From the NCBI GenBank assembly GCA_003165115.1, contig PLSJ01000515.1, forward strand, positions 3,068 to 9,061: a DNA stretch of 5,994 nt, read 5' to 3'. The DNA comes from Syntrophaceae bacterium. Its GTDB lineage: Bacteria > Desulfobacterota > Syntrophorhabdia > Syntrophorhabdales > WCHB1-27. Below, piece by piece: positions 1 through 5,994 of the stretch (position 1 is the stretch's first letter; each line of letters starts with the position of its first letter). A program made the position numbers and the translations under genes. The notes below the pieces were generated by a model. The model worked only from the letters and a program-made list of their open reading frames with translations, did not search any database and had not been told where the DNA came from.

Positions 1-1472
1 CCGTTCAGTGCGGTTTCTGCACGCCCGGCCTGATCCTCTCCTCCAAGGCGCTGCTCGACACGAATCCGAGCCCCGATGACAGGGAAATCCGCGTGGCGAT
101 CTCGGGGAACCTCTGCCGCTGCACCGGTTACACAAAGGTGGTCGAGGCGATCGGGGCGGCCGCGAGTGAGATGAGAGGACAGGTCGTGAGCAATGAGCGG
201 CAGGAGCCCGGGACAGGGAGCATCGGGCGGTCGGTCTTGCGGGTGGACGGCCTTGCGAAGGTGACCGGCAAGGCGGTCTTCACCGACGACATGTCGCTGC
301 CGAACATGCTTTTTGCGGGCGTGCTCCGGAGCCCTTATCCGAGCGCCCGCATCAATTCCATCGATTGCTCCGGGGCGTTAAGCCTTCCGGGGGTGAAGGC
401 CGCGCTGACGGCCAAAGACATCCCCGGCAGCAACAGGTTCGGGATCATCCTCAAGGACCAGCCGTACCTGGCCGAGGAGAAGGTCCGCTTCGTGGGTGAG
501 GCCGTCGCGGTGGTGGCCGCCGAAACGAAAGAGCTGGTGAGGGAAGGGATAGCCAGGATACGCGTCGATTATACGGAGCTGCCCGCCGTGTTTGTCCCGG
601 AAGAAGCGATGAAGCCCGATGCCCCGAAGGTGCATGAGGCCGGGAACATCCTCCACCACCGGAAGATACGGAAAGGGGATATCGAAGAGGGCTTTGCGAA
701 AGCGGACATTATCATAGAACAGACGTTCACGTCCCAGACGGTGGAGCACGCCTACATCGAGCCGGAGGCGGCGCTGGCCACCATGGATTCCGGCCAGATG
801 ACCGTCTATTGCTGCAGCCAGGCGCCACACTATTACCGCAACGAGGTCGCTTCCATGCTCGCTTTTCCCATAAACAAGGTCCGGATCGTCCGGCTTGCCA
901 CGGGTGGAGGATTCGGGGCAAAGATAGAAGTGACCGCGCAGCCGTTCGCGGCGCTCTGCTCCCTTGCCACGGGACGGCCGGTGAAATATGTCTTTACCCG
1001 TGAAGAATCGGTGATTACCTCCACCAAGCGCCACGCCTTCAACCTGAAGTATAAATTGGGGGCCACGAAGGAAGGGAGGTTGACGGCGGCCCACGTAACG
1101 ATCGTCGCCAACGGAGGCGCATACGCGTCCTACGGACCCGCGGTGCTGACACGGTCGGCCACGATGGCCATCGGCCCCTACGAATGCCCCCATGTGCACG
1201 TCGACGCTTTCGAGGTGTATACGAATTATCCGATAGGAGGGGCCATGAGAGGCTTCGGCGCGCCTCAAATGGCGCCGTGTCACGAGGCGATCATGGACGA
1301 AATAGGCAGGAGATGCGGTCTATCGCCTATCGAAGTGAGGCGGAGAAATATGCTCCGGCCGGGGTCTTCCACGACGACAAGCCAAATCCTCGAGCACGGA
1401 ATAGGGGCGCTGGAGACCTTGAAGCGAACCTCCGCGCATGCCTGGCCCACGTCCGGGAAAGGTGAGATATGA
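1..1472 (+). CDS. Molybdenum hydroxylase, 2Fe-2S domain fused to N-terminal half of molybdopterin subunit (5' partial)
   Basis: The gene is already open at the left edge (reading frame from position 3), and 489 residues are visible. The GTG at 93 is an internal valine codon, not a start. The fragment opens with the second 2Fe-2S domain: CGFC (cysteines at 9-11 and 18-20) and CRC (114-116 and 120-122), the C-x2-C-x31-C-x-C pattern of the family. A linker follows, then the a/b hammerhead domain (about 250-580), then the first molybdopterin-binding domain (about 630-1370) with TGGGFGAK (900-923) and AMRGFG (1242-1259). The plant-type ferredoxin domain should lie upstream. The chain stops after the first molybdopterin domain, so it lacks the GQG loop and the catalytic glutamate; the next gene supplies both. 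The expected role is the cytoplasmic electron-relay and half-active-site subunit of an aldehyde or N-heterocycle hydroxylase. The CO dehydrogenase loop (AYRCSFR) is absent. Family is certain, substrate unknown. Confidence 0.93.
   Translation, partial: VQCGFCTPGLILSSKALLDTNPSPDDREIRVAISGNLCRCTGYTKVVEAIGAAASEMRGQVVSNERQEPGTGSIGRSVLRVDGLAKVTGKAVFTDDMSLPNMLFAGVLRSPYPSARINSIDCSGALSLPGVKAALTAKDIPGSNRFGIILKDQPYLAEEKVRFVGEAVAVVAAETKELVREGIARIRVDYTELPAVFVPEEAMKPDAPKVHEAGNILHHRKIRKGDIEEGFAKADIIIEQTFTSQTVEHAYIEPEAALATMDSGQMTVYCCSQAPHYYRNEVASMLAFPINKVRIVRLATGGGFGAKIEVTAQPFAALCSLATGRPVKYVFTREESVITSTKRHAFNLKYKLGATKEGRLTAAHVTIVANGGAYASYGPAVLTRSATMAIGPYECPHVHVDAFEVYTNYPIGGAMRGFGAPQMAPCHEAIMDEIGRRCGLSPIEVRRRNMLRPGSSTTTSQILEHGIGALETLKRTSAHAWPTSGKGEI
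1458..1466 (+). promoter_or_regulatory. Ribosome binding site for the second-half molybdopterin gene
   Basis: AAAGGTGAG lies just before the ATG at 1469. GGTGA matches the 3' part of the Shine-Dalgarno consensus (AAAGGAGGTGA), where a gap of about 3-4 bases to the start is suitable. The site sits inside the end of the preceding gene. It supports a real start at 1469 rather than a sequencing frameshift. Confidence 0.6.
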
Positions 1473-2473
1473 AAAAACGAGGGAAGGGCATCGCGTGCAC
1501 CTATTTCGGCATGGGGAATACCGCCAAATCGAACCCCTCGACGGCGTTTATCGAGGTATGCGAAGACGGCACGGCCATCATCCGCTGCGGGGCCTCGGAC
1601 ATCGGCCAGGGCTCGGACACCGCCTTGAAACAGATCGGCGCACACACGCTCGGCATCAGCCCCGACCGGGTCACCATGGTCTCGAACGATACCATGGTCG
1701 CTCCGGAGGCCGGTGTCACTTCCGCGAGCCGCCAGACCTACGTATCGGGAAACGCCATCCGCCTGGGCGCGGAACAGGCGAGGGCGATCCTGCTGAAAGA
1801 GGCGGCGGAGTGTCTCGACTACGACCCGGTGGACCTGGAATGCAGGGATGACAGGATTTTTCTGAAAGAGCACGAGGACGTCTATATGACGATCGAGGAC
1901 GTGAGCGGCCGGATGAGGGCGAAGGGCACTCTCGTCACGGGGACCGGCACTTTTACCCCTCCGACCCCCGAGGCGTTGGACCCCGAGACGGGGCTGGGCG
2001 TCCCTTATGGCGCATATTCCTACGCCACCCAGATTTGCGAGGTGGAAGTGGATACGGAGACCGGAGAGGTGACCGTCCTCAGCTTCACCGCGGCCCAGGA
2101 CGTGGGCCGGGCCATCAATCCCATGGCCATCGAGGGGCAGATAGAGGGGGGAGTGGGACAGGGCATCGGGTACGCCCTCATGGAAGAAGTGGTGGTGCGA
2201 GACGGCGTTATCCTCAACCCCTCCTTTTCCGACCTCCTCATTCCCACGGCCCTCGATGTCCCCCCCATCCATAGCATTATCGTGGAAGTCCCCGAGCCCA
2301 CGGGCCCCTACGGCGCAAAGGGCACGGGCGAGCCGCCCACATGTCCCACGGCGGCGGCAATAATAAACGCTATCTACGACGCGGTGGGTGTCCACATCAC
2401 ATCCACGCCCGTGACCGCGGAAAAGGTGTATATGGCCCTCAGAAAAAAAGAAGATGAGGAGAGAAAGCGGTAA
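1469..2473 (+). CDS. Molybdenum hydroxylase, C-terminal half of molybdopterin subunit
   Basis: A 334-residue protein made only of the second molybdopterin-binding domain of xanthine dehydrogenase-family enzymes. It begins with KKRGKGIAC, the usual opening of that domain, and carries IGQG (residues 45-48, cofactor-contacting loop), GQIEGGVGQG (223-232), and GTGEPP (285-290), in which E288 (bases 2330-2332) is the expected catalytic glutamate, equivalent to Glu1261 of bovine xanthine oxidase and Glu869 of D. gigas aldehyde oxidoreductase. Its ATG overlaps the TGA of the previous gene (ATGA), so the two are probably translationally coupled and their products form one active site. The length is close to that of NdhM, the medium molybdopterin subunit of E. 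barkeri nicotinate dehydrogenase (about 330 residues, from memory). No signal peptide or membrane segment is seen. The charged tail (KKEDEERKR) has no evident function. A frameshifted single gene is the alternative. Confidence 0.92.
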   Translation: MKKRGKGIACTYFGMGNTAKSNPSTAFIEVCEDGTAIIRCGASDIGQGSDTALKQIGAHTLGISPDRVTMVSNDTMVAPEAGVTSASRQTYVSGNAIRLGAEQARAILLKEAAECLDYDPVDLECRDDRIFLKEHEDVYMTIEDVSGRMRAKGTLVTGTGTFTPPTPEALDPETGLGVPYGAYSYATQICEVEVDTETGEVTVLSFTAAQDVGRAINPMAIEGQIEGGVGQGIGYALMEEVVVRDGVILNPSFSDLLIPTALDVPPIHSIIVEVPEPTGPYGAKGTGEPPTCPTAAAIINAIYDAVGVHITSTPVTAEKVYMALRKKEDEERKR

Positions 2474-2543
2474 GGCGACTCAGGGCGTGTGCCGCACCGG
2501 GCAGGAACGACAGGAGAAGTGGTTTTTCAAAGGAGGCATCCAC
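2474..2543 (+). other. Short intergenic leader between the two molybdenum hydroxylase units
   Basis: Seventy bases separate the stop at 2473 from the chosen start at 2544. No hairpin with a T-tract and no clear -35/-10 promoter pair is visible, so co-transcription of the flanking genes is likely. The frame of the downstream gene is open here back to an ATG at 2454, but the 30 residues this would add resemble nothing in the family. Confidence 0.5.
2529..2536 (+). promoter_or_regulatory. Strong ribosome binding site that fixes the start of the 920-residue enzyme
   Basis: AAAGGAGG stands 7 bases before the ATG at 2544, a near-perfect Shine-Dalgarno sequence at the best spacing. It picks ATG 2544 over the in-frame ATG 2454, and the protein then begins MVIREIKFTLNG, a normal N-terminus for the ferredoxin domain. 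Confidence 0.9.
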
Positions 2544-5306
2544 ATGGTAATCCGTGAGATAAAATTCACCCTTAACGGCCGCGCGGTGAAGATACTGGTC
2601 GACCCCGAGCGCACGCTGCTGAAGGTTATACGGGAAGATTTCAGGCTGACCGGCACGAAAGAGGGGTGCGGCGAGAACGTGTGCGGCAGTTGCACCGTCC
2701 TCATCGACGGGGAGCCGAGGAACTCGTGCATGCTCCCGGTCAGGAAGGTCGAGGGGCGCAGCGTGCTGACCATCGAAGGCGTGGGCACGAAAGACGCACC
2801 AGACGCCATTCAGCGTGCCTTCGTGGAGGTCGGGGCCGCCCAGTGCGGCTTTTGCACCCCCGGCATGGTCCTGACGGCCAAGTCCATCCTGGACAAAAAT
2901 CCGAACCCCACCAGGGAGGAGGCGCGCCGGGGGATAAAGCGCGTCCTGTGCCGGTGCACCGGTTACAAGAAGATCATCGACGGCATCCTGCTGGCCGCCG
3001 AAGTCCGGCGGGACCCCGGCGCCATCAAGGAGAAGGCGGTCAGCGAGTACCGCCTTGGCGGCCGGATCCCACAATTGAACTCCTGGGACAAGGTCACCGG
3101 GGTCTTACGCTTCACGCAGGACATCTACCTGGAAGACATGTGTCACGCCAAGGTGCTGCGCAGCCCCCACTACCACGCCCGGGTGAAAGGCATCGACACC
3201 AGTGAGGCGGAAGCCATGCACGGGGTGGTGGCCGTTGCCACGGCCAAGGACCTGAATGGGCCCAACCGGGTGAAATATATATTCCACGACTTCCGGGTGA
3301 TCGCAGACGATAAGGTACGATATCCCGGAGAGCCCGTGGCCATCGTGGTGGCCCGGACCGAAGCCATTGCCGAGGCTGCCATGTCCAGGATAAAGGTGGA
3401 CTACGAGCTGCTGCCGGCCGTCACCGATCCTTTCGACGCGCTCATTCCCGGCGCCCCCGAAGTGCAGGAGGGGGATTACCCCGGCAACATGCTCTTTTAT
3501 CAGAACCTGCTGCGCGGCGACGTCGAGCAGGGCTTTAAAGAGGCCGACATCATCGAGGAAAACACCTTCACCACCCCCGCGAACGCCCATGGCTACGTCG
3601 AGCCCGATGCCGGGGTGGCCTACATTGACGAAGAGGGACGGATCGTGATCTACGCCTGCGGCCAGGCGCCACACTACCACCGGGACGAGGTGGCCCGTGT
3701 GCTGGGCCTGGGCACCGACGAGGTGCGCGTGGTGGAGGACGGCACGGGCGGCGGTTTTGGCGCCCGCATCGACCCCTTCATCCAGGTGCTCCTGGGACTG
3801 GCGGTCTTCAAGGCCCGTGTCCCGGTGAGGCTCCAGTTCACACCAGAGGAAAACTTCATCGGCACCTGCAAGCGGCACCCCTTCACGATAAAACTGAAGA
3901 CCGGGGTGCGCAGGGACGGCACGATCACGGCTCATTACGCCGAGATCATGGGCGACTCGGGGCCGTACGCCCTGGCGAGCCCGGGGGTGCTGATGCGCGC
4001 CGTGGTCCACTCCTACGGACCGTACGAGATCCCCAACGTCGAAGTCCACGGCAGAATGGCATTGACCAACAATACCCCTTCATCGGCCATGCGCGGCTTC
4101 GGGGTTTCCCAGATGTGCTTCGCGGTGGAGTCCCAGATCAACCGGATATGCGCCCGCCTGGGGATGAGCGTCTTCGATTTCGCCAGACTCAACGGCTTCA
4201 ATCAGGGGACGGTGACCGCCACCGGCCAGTTGATCAGGGAACCGAACGGCTATAGGGAAGTTATCGATGCCATCGAAAACCACTGGGCCACGTACGACAG
4301 GGCCACCGCCCCGGAAAAGCTGGCCGCCCTTCCTCCGCACATCAAGCGGGGTAAAGGCTTCGCGACCACGTGGTACGGCATCGGAAAGACCGGCCTTTTG
4401 AACCTGTCCCGGTGCAACGTCGAGATCACCGATAACGGGATGCTCCTGGTGAAAGAAGGGGCCGCGGAAATCGGCCAGGGGTCGAACACGGTGATGGTGC
4501 TCATTGCCGCCGAGGAGATGGGGATGACGGTCGACAAGGTAAAGATCATCTCCGCCGACTCGCTGCTTACGCCGGATTCCGACCTTACCTGCGCCAGCAA
4601 GCATACGTTTTACACCGGAAACGCCACGCTCCTTGCCTGCAAGGACCTGAAAAAGAAGATCCTGGACGCGGCCTCGAAGGTGCTGGAGGCGGACGCCGGC
4701 CTCCTCGAGACAGGGAACGGCAGGGTCTTTGTCTCGGGTGAGCCCGACCGGGCGATAACCTACGTTCAACTGAAGGAGCGCGGGTTCGATCTCACCGGGT
4801 TCGGCGAATTTGCGATCCCCCTGGACCTCCTGGACCAGGAAACGGGCCAAGGCACGCTCTACGTGGTCTTCACCTACGGCGCGGCGGTGGTGGAGATAGA
4901 GGTCAACACCCTGACCGGGGAGATCAAGGTCCTCGATGCGGCCGTGGCTTTCCAGTGTGGCCGGGCCATTAACCGGCTGGCCATGGAGGGACAGATGGAA
5001 GGCGGCGTGGGCATGGGTGTCGGGTATGCCCTGATGGAGGAGTACGTGACCGGGAAGACGAAGAGCTACAAGGACTACCGGCTGCCCAGGTCGACCGACG
5101 TGCCGGTCGATATCAATACGTACGTCGTCGAAGTCCCGCAGGGACCGGGGCCTTTCGGGGCCATCGGCATGGGCGAGGCGGCGCATTTCCCCATGGCGCC
5201 GGCGATCCTGGCGGCCCTGCACGACGCCTGCGGCGTCTGGATAAACGACCTGCCGGCCAGGCCGGAGCGCGTGCTGGCCGCCTTGAAAGCGTCTAAAAAG
5301 GCGTGA
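2544..5306 (+). CDS. Single-chain molybdenum hydroxylase (aldehyde oxidoreductase / xanthine dehydrogenase family)
   Basis: A complete 920-residue enzyme, close in length and plan to D. gigas aldehyde oxidoreductase (907 residues). A plant-type 2Fe-2S domain (residues 1-76) has cysteines 42, 47, 50 and 62 in the C-x4-C-x2-C-x11-C pattern. The helical 2Fe-2S domain (78-150) has cysteines 101, 104, 136 and 138, with the usual glutamine (Q100) before the first. The a/b hammerhead domain (about 183-290) and two molybdopterin domains follow, with GTGGGFGA (400-407), AMRGFG (515-520), EIGQG (642-646) and GMGEA (875-879); E878 is the expected catalytic base. The predicted reaction is hydroxylation of an aldehyde or aromatic carbon using water, with electrons leaving through the two clusters. 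There is no FAD domain and no signal peptide, so a cytoplasmic protein using a ferredoxin- or flavodoxin-like or separate flavin partner is plausible. GEA replaces the common GEP at the catalytic loop. The substrate is not identifiable from sequence. Confidence 0.95.
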   Translation: MVIREIKFTLNGRAVKILVDPERTLLKVIREDFRLTGTKEGCGENVCGSCTVLIDGEPRNSCMLPVRKVEGRSVLTIEGVGTKDAPDAIQRAFVEVGAAQCGFCTPGMVLTAKSILDKNPNPTREEARRGIKRVLCRCTGYKKIIDGILLAAEVRRDPGAIKEKAVSEYRLGGRIPQLNSWDKVTGVLRFTQDIYLEDMCHAKVLRSPHYHARVKGIDTSEAEAMHGVVAVATAKDLNGPNRVKYIFHDFRVIADDKVRYPGEPVAIVVARTEAIAEAAMSRIKVDYELLPAVTDPFDALIPGAPEVQEGDYPGNMLFYQNLLRGDVEQGFKEADIIEENTFTTPANAHGYVEPDAGVAYIDEEGRIVIYACGQAPHYHRDEVARVLGLGTDEVRVVEDGTGGGFGARIDPFIQVLLGLAVFKARVPVRLQFTPEENFIGTCKRHPFTIKLKTGVRRDGTITAHYAEIMGDSGPYALASPGVLMRAVVHSYGPYEIPNVEVHGRMALTNNTPSSAMRGFGVSQMCFAVESQINRICARLGMSVFDFARLNGFNQGTVTATGQLIREPNGYREVIDAIENHWATYDRATAPEKLAALPPHIKRGKGFATTWYGIGKTGLLNLSRCNVEITDNGMLLVKEGAAEIGQGSNTVMVLIAAEEMGMTVDKVKIISADSLLTPDSDLTCASKHTFYTGNATLLACKDLKKKILDAASKVLEADAGLLETGNGRVFVSGEPDRAITYVQLKERGFDLTGFGEFAIPLDLLDQETGQGTLYVVFTYGAAVVEIEVNTLTGEIKVLDAAVAFQCGRAINRLAMEGQMEGGVGMGVGYALMEEYVTGKTKSYKDYRLPRSTDVPVDINTYVVEVPQGPGPFGAIGMGEAAHFPMAPAILAALHDACGVWINDLPARPERVLAALKASKKA

Positions 5307-5310
5307 GCGG
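5307..5310. other. Four-base gap between convergent genes
   Basis: The TGA of the hydroxylase (5304-5306) and the stop of the catalase (TAG on the - strand, 5311-5313) are separated by only GCGG. There is no room for a terminator between the genes, so any termination signal must lie inside one of the coding regions, or the transcripts overlap. Confidence 0.85.
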
Positions 5311-5994
5311 CTATGCCAATGTGCGCACGGACTTCTCCCGGTCCCATTGGCGCGTCTTTGCCGCGGCGATGAACGCGCCCGTGTCGCCGGCGTCCACGAC
5401 GCCCGCGTCCTGACCGACGTTCGCCGTCGTCATGAGGGCCTTGCCGCCCGCGTCCGCCGCGATTGCCTTGAGATGGCCGAAGGCATCGCGCACGAAATCG
5501 ACCGCGGCGCTTTCCATCGACAGCGTCTTCGCGGCCTCGGGCGAGAGGACGACGGCGACTGCGTCGAACAGCACGGAAGGCGTACCCGCCAGTTGTCCGT
5601 CGGCGGCCAGCATTGAGCCGTCGGCGAGGCGAGCGCCGCCCTTCTTTGGCGCGACGATCTTCACCGAAGCACCCGCATCGGTAACCGCTTTCCTGATCTT
5701 TTTGACCGTGGCGCCGTCAGACCCATCGGCGACAAGTATGCCGACGCTGCGCCCCGCAAAGGTGTCTTTCATCTTGCCGATGATCTGCAACGCGGGCGAA
5801 GGCTTCATTTCCTTCACGGGTGCGGCGGCCGCGGGCTTATCCGGCATTTTTTCGAGCCCGAGACCGGCGGCGACCCGGCGGGCGAGGTCTTCCTCGATAT
5901 GCCGCAGGTGACCGACCATCGCCTCGACCACGTGCGAATGCTCGACCTTGGAAAGCTCGAAGACCAGGGCCGAGGCGATGTGCGCCTGCTCATA
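5311..5994 (-). CDS. katE: Large-subunit (HPII-type) heme catalase, C-terminal part (5' partial)
   Basis: The reading frame enters from the right edge and ends at TAG (5311-5313), leaving 227 visible residues. The first 47 or so (YEQAHIASALVFELSKVE, then helical sequence with EEDLARRVAAGLGL) match the end of the catalase helical core just before the extra domain. An Ala/Pro-rich linker follows, then a flavodoxin-like (DJ-1/GATase-like) domain starting at GRSVGILVADGSDG (about visible residue 81) and running nearly to the end WDREKSVRTLA. That extra domain is the mark of large-subunit catalases such as E. coli KatE, which split hydrogen peroxide into water and oxygen in the cytoplasm. The heme pocket and catalytic histidine lie outside the window, so activity cannot be judged. 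The gene converges on the hydroxylase genes and is not in their operon. A GTG at 5929-5931 is an internal valine, not a start. Confidence 0.92.
   Translation of the reverse strand, partial: YEQAHIASALVFELSKVEHSHVVEAMVGHLRHIEEDLARRVAAGLGLEKMPDKPAAAAPVKEMKPSPALQIIGKMKDTFAGRSVGILVADGSDGATVKKIRKAVTDAGASVKIVAPKKGGARLADGSMLAADGQLAGTPSVLFDAVAVVLSPEAAKTLSMESAAVDFVRDAFGHLKAIAADAGGKALMTTANVGQDAGVVDAGDTGAFIAAAKTRQWDREKSVRTLA

Noticed and set aside
378..1283. Long open frames on the - strand opposite the hydroxylase genes (for example 378-1283, 1280-2395 and 4080-5222).
   Set aside because: They mirror strongly supported genes in GC-rich DNA, and their Arg/Gly/His-rich translations show no recognisable domain.
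1184..1465. Alternative + strand frame ending in TGA at 1463-1465, considered as the true continuation of the first gene into the second.
   Set aside because: The upstream gene's own frame keeps family sequence (LEHGIGALETLKR) up to about 1428, and this alternative frame ends in a stop before the second gene's ATG, so it would need both a frameshift and a stop readthrough.
1..2473. Aerobic carbon monoxide dehydrogenase large subunit (CoxL).
   Set aside because: The form I active-site loop with its copper-binding cysteine (AYRCSFR) is missing; the matching place reads AMRGFGAPQ.
2454..2543. Upstream in-frame ATG at 2454 that would give a 950-residue enzyme overlapping the previous gene.
   Set aside because: The extra 30 residues have no family resemblance, and the ATG at 2544 has a near-perfect AAAGGAGG at 7 bases.
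5315..5351. Inverted repeat GCCAATG (5315-5321) and CATTGGC (5345-5351) near the convergent stops, a possible terminator.
   Set aside because: The stem is only 7 base pairs around a 23-base loop, there is no T-tract on either side, and it lies within the catalase coding region. Chance is a fair explanation.

Overview
The window is GC-rich and almost fully coding. It holds two neighbouring genes or gene sets for molybdenum hydroxylases of the xanthine dehydrogenase / aldehyde oxidoreductase family, all on the + strand, followed by the 3' end of a large-subunit catalase gene on the - strand. No tRNA, rRNA, CRISPR array, insertion sequence or convincing terminator is visible. The gene style (2Fe-2S domain fused to the molybdopterin domain, as in Desulfovibrio gigas aldehyde oxidoreductase) would suit an anaerobic or facultative bacterium, perhaps of the Desulfobacterota. 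That assignment is a weak inference. The catalase fragment reads like those of aerobic proteobacteria.

Layout. Positions 1-1472 carry the 3' part of a gene whose protein runs from a 2Fe-2S domain into the first half of a molybdopterin-binding chain. It ends in an ATGA overlap with the next gene (1469-2473), which encodes the second half of that chain, including the catalytic glutamate. After 70 bases with a strong ribosome binding site comes a complete 920-residue single-chain enzyme (2544-5306) with the same domains in one polypeptide. Four bases after its stop lies the stop of the converging catalase gene (5311-5994, running off the right edge).

How the genes may work together. The first two products should together make one molybdenum cofactor active site with its iron-sulfur domain. 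The third gene is a diverged paralogue that does this in one chain. Both would hydroxylate an aldehyde or a heteroaromatic or aromatic carbon with water-derived oxygen and pass electrons through two 2Fe-2S clusters. No FAD subunit is present, so the electron acceptor cannot be read from this window. The substrate cannot be named from sequence alone. The most notable point is the split of the molybdenum chain in the first enzyme, at about the place where the Eubacterium barkeri nicotinate dehydrogenase chain is split. The two paralogues also differ at positions expected to lie around the molybdenum.
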